Positions 41,497-51,177 of a DNA stretch of 64,000 nucleotides are shown piece after piece. This DNA comes from CAG-791 sp045130475 (GTDB lineage: Bacteria; Bacillota; Clostridia; Lachnospirales; Lachnospiraceae). Numbering within the stretch: the first letter of the stretch is position 1; every line of letters begins with the position of its first letter. The position numbers were made by a program, and so were the translations under genes. The DNA lies in NCBI GenBank assembly GCA_045130475.1, contig JBGUPU010000041.1:1-64000 (forward strand). The letters run 5' to 3'. Under the pieces are notes generated by a model, which saw nothing but the letters and a program-made list of their open reading frames with translations, was not told where the DNA came from and did not search any database.

Positions 41497-44004
41497 ATGA
41501 GTATCACAAAGATCAGGAAGCGCGACGGGCGCATCGTGGAATTTGACATAACAAAGATCGAGAATGCGATCGCGAAGGCATTTATTGCGTCCGGTGAAGT
41601 GGATGCAAGGGATGTGTCGGCTGTTTCGCGCGCCATCGGTCTGCTGCTGATGAGCGGCCGCGAGGATGCGGACAAGATGCCCGAAGTCGAGGAGATCCAG
41701 GACCGCGTCGAGAGCGCTCTGATGAAGGCGGGCTACCCCAAGACCGCAAAGAGCTACATCCTCTACCGCAGCCAGCACCAGAAGGTCCGCGAGACCAAGC
41801 AGACCCTGCTTGACTACAAGAAGCTGGTGGACGGCTATATCGGCGCGGAGAAAGACTGGCGTGTAAAAGAGAATTCCACTGTCACCCTCAGTGTCGGCGG
41901 CCTGATCCTGTCCAACTCGGGCGCCATCACAGCAAACTACTGGCTGACAGAGGTCTATGACGATGAGATCGCGCAGGCACACCGCAAGTGCTTTATCCAT
42001 CTGCACGATCTGTCCATGCTGACCGGCTACTGCGCAGGCTGGAGCCTGAAGCAGCTGATCCAGGAAGGTCTGGGCGGGATTCCCGGCAGGATCACTTCCG
42101 CACCCGCCAAGCATCTGTGCACACTGTGCAACCAGATGGTCAACTTCCTCGGCATCATGCAGAACGAGTGGGCAGGCGCGCAGGCTTTTTCCTCCTTCGA
42201 CACCTATCTTGCGCCCTTTGTCAAGGCAGACAACCTTTCCTACAATGAGGTCCTGCAGTGTGTGCAGTCTTTCATCTACGGTGTAAATACACCTTCCAGA
42301 TGGGGCACGCAGGCTCCCTTCACCAACGTCACTCTGGACTGGACTGTCCCTGCCGACATGAAGGATATGCCCGCCATCGTCGGCGGCAAGCCCCAGGACT
42401 TCACCTACGGCGACTGCAAGAAGGAAATGGATATGGTCAACAGAGCATTCATTGAGACCATGATCCAGGGCGATGCCAACGGCCGCGGCTTCCAGTATCC
42501 GATCCCCACCTATTCCATCACAAAGGATTTCGACTGGAGCGAGACGGAGAACAACAAGCTTCTCTTTGAGATGACCGCGAAATACGGCACACCTTACTTC
42601 TCCAATTATGTAAACTCCGACATGGAACCCTCGGATGTCCGTTCCATGTGCTGCCGTCTCCGCCTCGACCTGCGTGAGCTGCGCAAAAAGGGCGGCGGTT
42701 ACTTCGGTTCCGGCGAGAGCACCGGCTCCATCGGTGTTGTCACTCTGAACCTGCCCCGTATGGCTTACATGTCCAACAACGTGGATGAGTTCTATGCCAT
42801 GCTGGACCGCTACATGGACATCGCTGCCAGATCCCTGCGCGTCAAGCGCCAGGTCATCACCCGCCTGATGAATGAGGGTCTGTATCCCTATACCAAGCGC
42901 TACCTCGGCTCCTTCGAGAACCACTTCTCCACCATCGGCATTGTGGGCATGAACGAAGCGATCGAGAACGCGTCCTGGGTTCCCGGCGATATCACAGGCC
43001 GTCAGGGCCATGCCTTTGCCATGGAAGTCCTGCAGCACATGCGCGACCGTCTCTCCGACTATCAGGAGAGGTACGGCGATCTCTACAACCTGGAGGCGAC
43101 ACCCGCTGAGTCCACGACTTATCGTTTCGCAAAGCATGACACTGAGGAATTCCCCAGGATCATCACTGCGGAGAAGAACGGCGGTGCTCCCTACTATACC
43201 AACAGCACCCACCTTCCCGTCGGTTATACAGACGACATCTTCGATGCCCTGGAGATGGAGGACGACATGCAGACCATGTACACCTCCGGCACCGTGTTCC
43301 ACGGCTTCCTGGGGCAGGAGCTTCCGGACTGGCGCGCCGCGGGCGCTCTGGTCAAAAAGATCGCCGAGAACTTCCGTCTGCCTTACTACACGCTGTCCCC
43401 GACTTACTCGGTCTGCGTGAACCACGGCTACATTTCCGGGAAGCATTTCCAGTGCCCTTACTGCGGAAAAGATGCGGAGGTCTACTCCCGTATCACCGGC
43501 TACTACCGTCCGGTCCGCAACTGGAACGACGGCAAGGTCTCCGAATTCAAGAACCGCCGCACCTATGCAGAGAAGAAGATGTCCAAGCCCATCCGCGGTC
43601 TTGCCGGAAAGGGCGGGATCAGCGGCCAGGCATGGGCTGCCCAGGAGCGCCGGATGGCACAGTCCTTTGCCGCAGCTCCCGTGACAGGCGCTGAGGCAGC
43701 GAAAGCTTCCATCGAGGCGGCTGCAGCCGCAACAGTGCCCGGAAGTGTTCTGGGAGAAATGGCTGTCCTGGTGGCGACCAAAACCTGCCCTAACTGCGGT
43801 ATGGCCAAGAAGATGCTCGACAAGGCAGGAATCACCTATCAGGTGATCTACGCGGATGACGCCAAGGGCGCGGCATTTGCCGAGAAGAACAATATCCTGC
43901 AGGCACCCACACTGCTGATCCCCGAAGACGACGGCTATCGCAAGTACACCAACATCGGAGAGATCTCTGCTTTCACAAAGAAGAGAGCCCTGATGATGGC
44001 CTGA
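41497..44004 (+). CDS. nrdD: Anaerobic (class III) ribonucleotide reductase with C-terminal glutaredoxin-like domain
   Basis: An 835-residue class III ribonucleotide reductase that makes dNTPs from NTPs by a glycyl radical. It has an ATP-cone start (RKRDGRIVEFDITKIENAI), the catalytic cysteines of the barrel, a zinc site near CPYCGKDAEVYSR, and the glycyl-radical RITGYYRPVRNWNDGK (Gly near residue 667). After it comes a linker and a fused glutaredoxin-like domain with CPNC (near residue 761) ending the protein. NrdD enzymes normally end soon after the radical site, so the fusion is an addition. ATG follows AAAGGGAGAGAG. Confidence 0.92.
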   Translation: MSITKIRKRDGRIVEFDITKIENAIAKAFIASGEVDARDVSAVSRAIGLLLMSGREDADKMPEVEEIQDRVESALMKAGYPKTAKSYILYRSQHQKVRETKQTLLDYKKLVDGYIGAEKDWRVKENSTVTLSVGGLILSNSGAITANYWLTEVYDDEIAQAHRKCFIHLHDLSMLTGYCAGWSLKQLIQEGLGGIPGRITSAPAKHLCTLCNQMVNFLGIMQNEWAGAQAFSSFDTYLAPFVKADNLSYNEVLQCVQSFIYGVNTPSRWGTQAPFTNVTLDWTVPADMKDMPAIVGGKPQDFTYGDCKKEMDMVNRAFIETMIQGDANGRGFQYPIPTYSITKDFDWSETENNKLLFEMTAKYGTPYFSNYVNSDMEPSDVRSMCCRLRLDLRELRKKGGGYFGSGESTGSIGVVTLNLPRMAYMSNNVDEFYAMLDRYMDIAARSLRVKRQVITRLMNEGLYPYTKRYLGSFENHFSTIGIVGMNEAIENASWVPGDITGRQGHAFAMEVLQHMRDRLSDYQERYGDLYNLEATPAESTTYRFAKHDTEEFPRIITAEKNGGAPYYTNSTHLPVGYTDDIFDALEMEDDMQTMYTSGTVFHGFLGQELPDWRAAGALVKKIAENFRLPYYTLSPTYSVCVNHGYISGKHFQCPYCGKDAEVYSRITGYYRPVRNWNDGKVSEFKNRRTYAEKKMSKPIRGLAGKGGISGQAWAAQERRMAQSFAAAPVTGAEAAKASIEAAAAATVPGSVLGEMAVLVATKTCPNCGMAKKMLDKAGITYQVIYADDAKGAAFAEKNNILQAPTLLIPEDDGYRKYTNIGEISAFTKKRALMMA

Positions 44005-44093
44005 CCGCAGGAATCCGGACGGGCGGCAGACTTCCCCGGGACATCCCGCAGGCCGCTGCCGTCAAAACGGTCAGAATGAAAAAAGAATACAGC

Positions 44094-44137
44094 AAGAGGC
44101 CGGAGAGCGATTGATTTCTGCTCTCCGGCCTCTTTTT
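44094..44137 (+). terminator. Rho-independent terminator
   Basis: AAGAGGCCGGAGAGC (44094-44108) pairs with GCTCTCCGGCCTCTT (44120-44134), then TTT. It ends nrdD. Confidence 0.88.
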
Positions 44138-44229
44138 ACATGTGTTCGATATAAATTGAAATCGGACCGCTTTAAACAGCCCTGCAGAAAATGGTTCTGC
44201 CGAATGAATCTTTTTAAAGAACGTTTTCC

Positions 44230-44985
44230 TTAATGGATCTCCATGTAAAGCGTGCCCATGGTCACGGAGAGGATAATATCTCCCTGGTCCCTGACAAATT
44301 GTTTGAGCGTATTGTAATCGAGGTCTTTCTTGCGGCGGATGATTATGTCATATTCTGTTGTTCCGTCTCTTTTATTGATCTTGATCCTGCTCTGTGTTAC
44401 CTGTGCGTTCCATTTTTTGATCTGTTTTTCCAGAATGTCATCAAAATCGGAGTCGCTCTTGACAAGGAAGAGGAGATGGTTTCCTCCGTTGGTATCGGAA
44501 TAGATGGGGGAGCGGGCAATCAAATACTGAAGGACATACAGCAGGAACAGCATGCAGAGGGTGGGAATATACATTCCCGCTCCGATTGCAAGCCCCAGAC
44601 CGGATGTCAGCCAGATTCCTGCGGCGGTGGTCAGGCCCTTGATACTGCTTCCCACTTTGAAAATGACACCTGCGCACAGAAAGCTGATGCCGCTGACGAC
44701 CTGGGCCGCGACACGGGCGGAGTCAGCGTCGCGCGCGCCGAAGCGGGCAGCTCCCTCACCCCAGGTCAGGTCTGCGAAGCCGTATTTGGAGATCAGCATG
44801 ATCAGTGCCGCTGTGCAGCAGACGATGACATGCGTCCGGATACCGGCCTCTTTCAGACGGTGGCTCCGCTCAATACCGATCAGAGCTCCGACAATGAAGG
44901 CAGCGATGAGCCGCACACAGAAGTCAAGGTTCATGCCCAGGGTGATCTGCTGGTGATAAAACTGTGTCAGTATAAAGGGATTCAT
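44230..44985 (-). CDS. MgtC/SapB-family membrane protein
   Basis: A 251-residue protein of the MgtC/SapB family: RLIAAFIVGALIGIERSHRLKEAGIRTH then the repeated hydrophobic helices with GISFLCAGVIFK and GLTTAAGIWLTSGLGLAIG, about five helices in the first 150 residues, followed by a cytoplasmic ACT-like domain. MgtC in pathogens modulates F-ATPase and survival at low Mg2+; in Clostridia the role is unknown. Start: GAGGTAGTCT. It follows the minus-strand gene at 45035 by 49 bases and may be co-transcribed. Confidence 0.85.
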   Translation of the reverse strand: MNPFILTQFYHQQITLGMNLDFCVRLIAAFIVGALIGIERSHRLKEAGIRTHVIVCCTAALIMLISKYGFADLTWGEGAARFGARDADSARVAAQVVSGISFLCAGVIFKVGSSIKGLTTAAGIWLTSGLGLAIGAGMYIPTLCMLFLLYVLQYLIARSPIYSDTNGGNHLLFLVKSDSDFDDILEKQIKKWNAQVTQSRIKINKRDGTTEYDIIIRRKKDLDYNTLKQFVRDQGDIILSVTMGTLYMEIH

Positions 44986-45034
44986 AGACTACCTCACATT
45001 TCGGAAAGAAAGGATGAATGGTACCGGAAAATGT

Positions 45035-46054
45035 CTACAGCTCGTGTTCACTCCAGTCGTCGTTCAGGACGAGTTCATGCCAGCTGACACTTTTGTCCGC
45101 CGCTTTCTGCCGGTGAAGTTCACCGACCATATGCCTGATAAGCTTTTTCTGATCCTCTGTGTGAAAACGCCTCAGGTAGGGGACGTCACCCCGGATGTCG
45201 GTGAAATAATAGAGGACATCCGCGCGTTGGACAGAAGTGTAAACCGCCAGCTTGCCCATCAGGTCATCTTTCTGATAGATATTGTAGCCCCGTACAAGCT
45301 GTGACGCATCCGCCTGTAGGAGGATCTCGGCCTTTTTCCCCTCCACTTCCTCGGCACTTGTATCCATCCGGTCAAGGTTGAAATTCAGATTTTCCGCGAT
45401 GAGGGCGTTGATCTCTGTTCGTCCGCCCGCAGCTGCCCTGATGGCCTGCATAGTGACACGCTCACCGTTTTTACGGCAGAGGATCTGCCGGACGGACGGG
45501 CTGACTTCCATGCCTTCAGCGGCTAGGGAAAGACAGTAGCCCAGAAGATGCTCGTCGTGTTCGGAATATACCAGATTGAGGAGTGTTCCGCCTTCCCTCA
45601 GATTCTTTCGCAGGATACCTGCGTTTTTTTCGAAATACTCCATGAAAAGGGATGCGCGGTGAAGATAAAAGGCACCTCTGTTGAACTGCGGGCAGGGCAG
45701 GTCTGCCTGCAGGCTGTTCTGCCCGGAGCCGGAAGCACTGTTCCCCGCTGCATCGGGGGGACAGAGGGGTTGGGGCGTAAGGGCGACCACCGTGTCAAAC
45801 AGACCTCCGTCATAGTCCTTGAGTTCGGTCCGGATCACAAGAGGCTGAACCAGGCCGCCTTCTGCCTCGGGCGCAGGACTCTCGCTGGTCAGGAGTACGA
45901 TTGAAGCTTCGGGAAAAACATGGGCGATATGCCTTGCAGCCTGTATATCGAGACAGACACAGAGGATCTTTCGTCCGAAAGCATCCCGGTTTTTATCCAG
46001 CCAGTTTATGATCTTTTCGTTGGCGTTGTCCATGTGCGGGTTTTCAGAAGTCAT
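45035..46054 (-). CDS. Uncharacterised methyltransferase-like protein
   Basis: A 339-residue soluble protein. The N-terminal part (GRKILCVCLDIQAARHIAHVF, then SIVLLTS and FDTVVAL) looks like a Rossmann fold of an S-adenosylmethionine methyltransferase, but the glycine loop is missing; LREGGTLLNLVYS fits strand 5. The remainder is not recognised. The ATG at 46054 follows AGGAAAGGA; an earlier in-frame ATG (46144) has none. It lies just upstream of the MgtC-like gene on the same strand. Confidence 0.5.
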   Translation of the reverse strand: MTSENPHMDNANEKIINWLDKNRDAFGRKILCVCLDIQAARHIAHVFPEASIVLLTSESPAPEAEGGLVQPLVIRTELKDYDGGLFDTVVALTPQPLCPPDAAGNSASGSGQNSLQADLPCPQFNRGAFYLHRASLFMEYFEKNAGILRKNLREGGTLLNLVYSEHDEHLLGYCLSLAAEGMEVSPSVRQILCRKNGERVTMQAIRAAAGGRTEINALIAENLNFNLDRMDTSAEEVEGKKAEILLQADASQLVRGYNIYQKDDLMGKLAVYTSVQRADVLYYFTDIRGDVPYLRRFHTEDQKKLIRHMVGELHRQKAADKSVSWHELVLNDDWSEHEL

Positions 46055-46521
46055 TCCATTCCTTTCCTGATCGTGAGACACAGATATGGGGATGGCCTCG
46101 CGTTCATAAGCCTGTATGAATAAACAATGTCTGCCGCCGTGCATATATGCGCCGGGCTTTCTGTTTGTTTATTCTTACCTATTCAAATATAGCACAGACT
46201 GTTTTGTCTGTCACCTGAAGCGCGATGGAAATACAGGGCCGAGCGCCTGCAGCAGGCGAAGTGAGAATTCTGTTTAAGTTAGTTATTGATAATTGGCAAT
46301 AGTTGTACAAATTTCCGCACATTATATCAAAAAAACGAAAAACAAGGGTAAAAGTACACAAAACCCATGTCGCAAGAATTGAAGCAATTGTAAAAAAGTA
46401 ATATAATTTTCATAAGTATATACTGTTGTTAACCGTCGGGGAATTCGGTGAATTATGTATTTATAAAAGAAGAAACAGTAATCGCCGGAGGAGGTAGTGG
46501 TAACAGAAAGGAGTGAGCTGT
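46055..46521. promoter_or_regulatory. Divergent intergenic region with lutC promoter
   Basis: No gene is seen in this 467-base stretch. It holds the inverted repeats ACAGAC...GTCTGT (46195-46212) and TATTG-N8-CAATA (46284-46301). A promoter TTGAAG (46379-46384), 17 bases, TATAAT (46402-46407) faces the LutC gene. The repeats could be operator sites of a lactate regulator; none is encoded nearby. Confidence 0.55.
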
Positions 46522-47070
46522 ATGAGTACAACGGATGCGCTGTATGAACGTTTCAAGGCGAACCTGGAAGCGGTCAACGGAGAATGTTCATTGGCAGCCA
46601 AAGCAGACGCAGGAAAAGTGGTAGCAGATCTTTTCCAGGCAAAAGGCATCAAGACAGCCTGCGTGGCAGAGACTGATTTTCTCCGTGAGATTGGAATCGT
46701 TCCCGCACTGAGAGATGCAGGTGTTGAGGTCTTCACGGATCACATCCGTCTTCATGCGGAGACTGCGCAGGGAGGAATCTCGGAAGCGCAGTACGGCGTT
46801 GCAGATCTGGGAAGCATTCTGCAGGTTGGAGATGAGATCGATGCGAGGATCGTTGCGACCATGTCTGCAGATTATATCGGCATCCTCAAGGAGTCAACGA
46901 TCGTCGATGATTATGACGCCATGTTTGATGTAATCTGCGCGCTGCCCGAAATGCCGAATTTTGTCGGATTTGTAACCGGACCCAGCAGAACTGCAGATAT
47001 CGAGTGTGTCAGTACAGTCGGTGTCCACGGTCCCCTCAGACTCAGCATCGTAATCATTCAGGATGCCTGA
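46522..47070 (+). CDS. LutC-like LUD-domain lactate utilisation protein
   Basis: A 182-residue LUD-domain protein (LutC/YkgG type). It carries GISEAQYGVADLGSILQVGD and FVTGPSRTADIEC, the conserved Ser/Arg/Thr/Asp segment of the family, ending with VGVHGPLRLSIVI. With LutA and LutB it forms the iron-sulfur L-lactate dehydrogenase of B. subtilis type. AAAGGAGTGAGCTGT precedes the ATG. It is the first gene of the plus-strand redox run; the fused LutB-LutA gene follows by 85 bases. Confidence 0.85.
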   Translation: MSTTDALYERFKANLEAVNGECSLAAKADAGKVVADLFQAKGIKTACVAETDFLREIGIVPALRDAGVEVFTDHIRLHAETAQGGISEAQYGVADLGSILQVGDEIDARIVATMSADYIGILKESTIVDDYDAMFDVICALPEMPNFVGFVTGPSRTADIECVSTVGVHGPLRLSIVIIQDA

Positions 47071-47155
47071 TGACGGGTACGGACAGAGAATGCAGTGCAT
47101 GAGTTCATCGCACTGCTGACTGCGCACCGGTTTTTAGGAAAGGAGAGAATCAATC

Positions 47156-49312
47156 ATGGCTAGTCTGGAGCTGAAGCAGGAAATTCAGGAAGCTTTGAAG
47201 AATCAGACTCTCAGCAGAACACTGGGAACATTCTGTGCGACATATCCTGCGAAGAGAGAAAAATCATATGCCGGTGTCGATTTCGAGTCGACACGCGACA
47301 GCATTAAAGAAGTTAAGAGCTATGCAGCCGACCACATCGATGAGATGATCGATGATTTCACAAAGAACTGCACAGCCCGCGGCGGACATGTTTTCCACGC
47401 GAAGAGCGGCGAAGAGGCTATGGAGTATATCCGTAATCTCGTAAAGGAAAAAGGCGTCAAGACCATCGTCAAGTCCAAATCCATGGCTTCTGAGGAAATC
47501 CACATGAACCATGTCCTGGGCGATGACGGCGTACAGGTACAGGAGACCGACCTCGGTGAGTTCATCATCGCTCTCGAGGGCAATACTCCCGTCCACATGG
47601 TCATGCCCGCTCTGCACCTGAACAAGGAGCAGGTCGCCGACTATTTCACTGAGTATACAAAAGAAAAGAACGAGCCCATCATCGCCGAGGAGGTCAAGAC
47701 CGCCAGAAAGATCATGCGCGACAAGTTCATCCATGCTGACATGGGTGTTTCCGGCGCAAACGTGGCTGTCGCTGATACGGGCACCGTTTTCACAATGAGT
47801 AACGAAGGCAACGGCCGTATGGTCGGCACACTGCCGAAGATCCATCTGTATGTCTTCGGTATTGAGAAGTTCGTCAAGAGCCTCTCCGATGCCCGTTATA
47901 TCTTTAAGGCCCTTCCCCGCAACGGCACGGGCCAGCGTATTACTTCTTATATTTCCATGTACACAGGCGCCGCCGAGGTCACCGTGGACAAGGATACCGA
48001 TGAGAAGGCAAAGAAAGAATTCTACGCAGTCATTCTGGACGATCCGGGACGCCGCGCCATCCTTGCGGATCCTGATTTCAGGGAAGTCTACAACTGCATC
48101 CGCTGCGGCGCATGTCTTGACGTATGTCCTGCATTCGCTCTGCTGGGCGGCCATGTATACGGCTCCAAGGTCTATACCGGCGGTATCGGCACCATCCTGA
48201 CCCACTTCCTCGTCTCCGAGGAGAGAGCGGATGAGATCCAGAATATCTGCCTGCAGTGCGGACGCTGCAAAGAGGTCTGCGGCGGCGGACTTCACATCCC
48301 TGAGATGATCATGAAACTGCGTGAGCGCAGCTATGAGGCAAATCCGAATCCCGTTTATAAATTCGCTCTGGACGCGGTCAGCGACAGAAAGCTGTTCCAC
48401 TCCATGCTGCGTATCGCCTCTGTGGCGCAGGCTCCGTTCACCAAGGGAACCAATTTCATCCGTCATCTGCCTATGTTCCTGTCCGGCATGACAGAGGGCA
48501 GAAGCCTGATGAGCATCGCTCCCGTGCCTTTCCGCGACATCTTCCCGACCATCCAGCAGAAGGTCGAGAATCCCAAGGGCAAGATCGCTATGTTCACCGG
48601 ATGTCTGCTTGACTTCGCTTATGTAGACATCGCAAAGGCCGTCATCGCGGATCTGAATTCCATCGGCTACATCGTTGATATGCCTATGGGTCAGTCCTGC
48701 TGCGGCGCTCCCGCCACCTTCATGGGTGACCGTGAGAACGCGAAGAAGACAGCAGAGCTCAACGTCGAGGCAATGCACGCGGAAGATTACGATTATGTCG
48801 TATCCGCATGCCCGACCTGCACACACCAGCTGCGCATCTATAAGGACTTCTTCGAGGAAGGCTCCGAGATGTACAAGAGAGCAGAGGAACTGGGCAGCAA
48901 GTCCTTCGACTTCTGCAAGCTCTTCTATGATCTGGGCGGACTGGCAGAGGCAGGCGATGAGACACCTCTTACCATCACCTACCATGATTCCTGCCACCTC
49001 AAGAGAGAGCTGGGCGTCTTCCAGGAGCAGAGAGAACTCCTCAAGGCAACCAAGGGCATCAACCTGGTCGAGATGGAAGAGTCCGATGTCTGCTGCGGTT
49101 TCGGCGGCACATACAGCATCAAGCTTCCTGAGGTCGCTGCACCCATCCTTGCCAAGAAGATCGGACACATCCAGGATACCGGTGCTTCTGTCGTCGCTGT
49201 CGACTGCCCCGGCTGCCTGATGCAGATCCGCGGCGGTATGGACGCTCATGGTCTTCCGACCGAAGTCAAGCACACAGCGGTGATCCTCGCTGAAAAACGC
49301 GGCCTGATCTGA
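47156..49312 (+). CDS. Fused LutB-LutA iron-sulfur lactate dehydrogenase subunit
   Basis: A 718-residue fusion. Residues 1-300 are the LUD domain of LutB. Two ferredoxin clusters follow: CIRCGACLDVC (near 312) and CLQCGRCKEVC (near 364), then two CCG domains as in LutA: FTGCLLDFAY/QSCCGAP (480-515) and YHDSCHLK/CCGFGGTYS/CPGC (610-685). LutA and LutB are usually separate proteins of about 240 and 480 residues, so this single chain equals their sum. L-lactate is oxidised to pyruvate, with an electron acceptor that is not settled. Codon use is of highly expressed type. Confidence 0.88.
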   Translation: MASLELKQEIQEALKNQTLSRTLGTFCATYPAKREKSYAGVDFESTRDSIKEVKSYAADHIDEMIDDFTKNCTARGGHVFHAKSGEEAMEYIRNLVKEKGVKTIVKSKSMASEEIHMNHVLGDDGVQVQETDLGEFIIALEGNTPVHMVMPALHLNKEQVADYFTEYTKEKNEPIIAEEVKTARKIMRDKFIHADMGVSGANVAVADTGTVFTMSNEGNGRMVGTLPKIHLYVFGIEKFVKSLSDARYIFKALPRNGTGQRITSYISMYTGAAEVTVDKDTDEKAKKEFYAVILDDPGRRAILADPDFREVYNCIRCGACLDVCPAFALLGGHVYGSKVYTGGIGTILTHFLVSEERADEIQNICLQCGRCKEVCGGGLHIPEMIMKLRERSYEANPNPVYKFALDAVSDRKLFHSMLRIASVAQAPFTKGTNFIRHLPMFLSGMTEGRSLMSIAPVPFRDIFPTIQQKVENPKGKIAMFTGCLLDFAYVDIAKAVIADLNSIGYIVDMPMGQSCCGAPATFMGDRENAKKTAELNVEAMHAEDYDYVVSACPTCTHQLRIYKDFFEEGSEMYKRAEELGSKSFDFCKLFYDLGGLAEAGDETPLTITYHDSCHLKRELGVFQEQRELLKATKGINLVEMEESDVCCGFGGTYSIKLPEVAAPILAKKIGHIQDTGASVVAVDCPGCLMQIRGGMDAHGLPTEVKHTAVILAEKRGLI

Positions 49313-49406
49313 TGATACAGAGCATTCGGAACCTGTCAATCTCAGATTGACGGAACTGTCGGATCGCTTACAGAAAAAAACATTAAACATAAAACGAGTT
49401 GTAATC

Positions 49407-50402
49407 ATGACAGCAAGCATGAATGTCAAGACAGGGACATCGAAAAAAGGGCAGGCGGCGCCTGACCCGGTCAAATATGAACGGATGACGGCCAAGATGG
49501 CTTTCCAGCTTGCCATGATCCATACCTGGCCGGCGTCTGTATGCCCGGCGCTGTTCGGCATTTTCTGGTGCCTGTTCAGGGGGATCTCCCTTACACCGGC
49601 CCAGTGCATTCTGCTGGCAGCAGCATGTATCCTGTCACAGTCTTCGGTGAACACACTGAATGACTATGTGGACTATGTCAACGGAACCGACAGCGAAGAG
49701 GACAATGTGGAAGTCAGCGACGCGGTACTGGTCTACAACCACGTGAATCCGCGGCACGCCCTGATCCTGGGACTTGTCTACCTGGCAGGTGCCGCGTTCT
49801 GCGGCGTGGCTGCCGCCTGGCACTCGGGCCCTGCGCCCTATATTGTCGGGATCATCGGCGGCCTGACGGTACTGGCCTACAGTATCAGTCCGGTATCTGT
49901 GGCTTCCCTCCCCCTGGGAGAACTTGTTTCCGGATTTGTCATGGGAGGCCTGATCCCCCTGGGGACCGCGGCCGTTGCAGACGGGGCCTTCCACTGGGAG
50001 ATCCTTCCGGAATGTCTTCCGCTGATCATCGGAATTGCGCTGATCATGCTTAGTAATAACGGAAGCGATATAGAAAAAGATCTTATCGCAGGGCGCATGA
50101 CCCTCCCGGTCGTGCTGGGGCGTCCCCGTTCCCTGATCCTGTATCGGGTGCTGCTGGGGATATGGATCGCGCTTTTGATCCTCCAGCCCCTCCTGCAGGT
50201 CGGTGGGATTGCCCTTGCGGGCATCCTGCTCACGATCGTTCTGGGCCATAAGCCCTTCGGATTCCTCATCCGGGCAAAACTGGATCCTGCGGACAGGATC
50301 CGCCAGATGAAGAGCGTCGCGGCGTCCAATATGATCGGAAACGGTCTTTTGGCACTGACCTACGGGGCCGCATGGCTTCTGCGGTTTCTCAAAGTCCTTT
50401 GA
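49407..50402 (+). CDS. UbiA/MenA-family prenyltransferase
   Basis: A 331-residue integral membrane prenyltransferase with about nine helices. Both Asp-rich magnesium motifs are present: NDYVDYVNGTDSEED (near residue 90) and NNGSDIEKDLIAGRMTLPV (near 215). The pattern NDYxDY fits the MenA branch, which joins a polyprenyl chain to dihydroxynaphthoate in menaquinone synthesis. Other menaquinone genes are not in the window. The start is uncertain: ATG 49407 has no clear ribosome binding site. The UbiE-like gene follows by 51 bases. Confidence 0.82.
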   Translation: MTASMNVKTGTSKKGQAAPDPVKYERMTAKMAFQLAMIHTWPASVCPALFGIFWCLFRGISLTPAQCILLAAACILSQSSVNTLNDYVDYVNGTDSEEDNVEVSDAVLVYNHVNPRHALILGLVYLAGAAFCGVAAAWHSGPAPYIVGIIGGLTVLAYSISPVSVASLPLGELVSGFVMGGLIPLGTAAVADGAFHWEILPECLPLIIGIALIMLSNNGSDIEKDLIAGRMTLPVVLGRPRSLILYRVLLGIWIALLILQPLLQVGGIALAGILLTIVLGHKPFGFLIRAKLDPADRIRQMKSVAASNMIGNGLLALTYGAAWLLRFLKVL

Positions 50403-50453
50403 GATGTCTGAGGCTGCTGGAAGCTTTCCGTCTTTGAATTGTTTCACAAAACT

Positions 50454-51155
50454 ATGAAAAAACAGCAGGAGCGCGCCCCAGTCTATGAGATATTCGAGAC
50501 CCTGGCTCCGCGCTATGACAGGGCGAATGCCCGCATCAGTCTCGGCCTTGAAAAAGGCTGGAAGAGACTGTTGGTAAAAAGAATGCTGGCACAGGCCGGC
50601 AGCGGAGGAGAACTTCTGGATGTCTGCTGCGGCACGGGAGACATCGCGATCGCTCTCGCACAGAGAGGTCCGGGCTTTTGTGTCACGGGACTTGATTTTT
50701 CCCCCGCCATGCTGGAAGTCGCCGGGAAGAAAGGAGAAGACTTCTCCAACCTGCAGCTGCTGCAGGGAGATGCCATGAAGCTTCCCTTCGCGGACGGAAC
50801 GTTTGATGCCGCCTGCATCTCTTTCGGCCTCAGGAACACGCCGGATTACCGCCGTGTCCTCAGGGAGATGAGACGCGTTGTGCGGACGGGCGGTAAGGTC
50901 TACTGCCTGGATTCCTTCGTTCCCGACATCCCGGTCATTCTGCCGGCATACCGTCTCTATTTCCGGTATTTGATGCCGGTCCTGGGAGGCGGACGTAAAT
51001 ACAGAAAACAATATACATGGCTTTACCAGTCGACAGAACAATTTCCCAGGCGAAAGGAACTGATGAAACAGTTCGCCCGCACAGGTCTTGAGCAGGTGCA
51101 GAGCCGCAGCAGAATGCTGGGCGCCTGTGTTCTGATCGAAGGGACCAAAGCCTGA
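50454..51155 (+). CDS. UbiE/MenG-type quinone methyltransferase
   Basis: A 233-residue class I methyltransferase of the UbiE/MenG (COQ5) family. Signature pieces are YEIFETLAPRYDRANARISLG at the N-terminus, LLDVCCGTGDIAIALAQ (SAM loop), and ISFGLRNTPDYRRVLREM, followed by GGKVYCLD. UbiE/MenG methylates the C-2 of demethylmenaquinone, the last step after MenA, whose gene is directly upstream. ATG 50454 is preferred to a TTG at 50439. FixC follows by 22 bases. Confidence 0.85.
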   Translation: MKKQQERAPVYEIFETLAPRYDRANARISLGLEKGWKRLLVKRMLAQAGSGGELLDVCCGTGDIAIALAQRGPGFCVTGLDFSPAMLEVAGKKGEDFSNLQLLQGDAMKLPFADGTFDAACISFGLRNTPDYRRVLREMRRVVRTGGKVYCLDSFVPDIPVILPAYRLYFRYLMPVLGGGRKYRKQYTWLYQSTEQFPRRKELMKQFARTGLEQVQSRSRMLGACVLIEGTKA

Positions 51156-51177
51156 CAGATTACAACAGGAGAAAACT

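Noticed and set aside
41431..43446. 671-codon minus-strand open frame opposite nrdD
   Set aside because: Antisense of a highly biased gene with all class III reductase motifs on the plus strand.
47264..49654. 796-codon minus-strand open frame opposite the LutB-LutA fusion
   Set aside because: The plus-strand frame has iron-sulfur and CCG motifs; the minus frame has none and a composition typical of antisense of biased genes.
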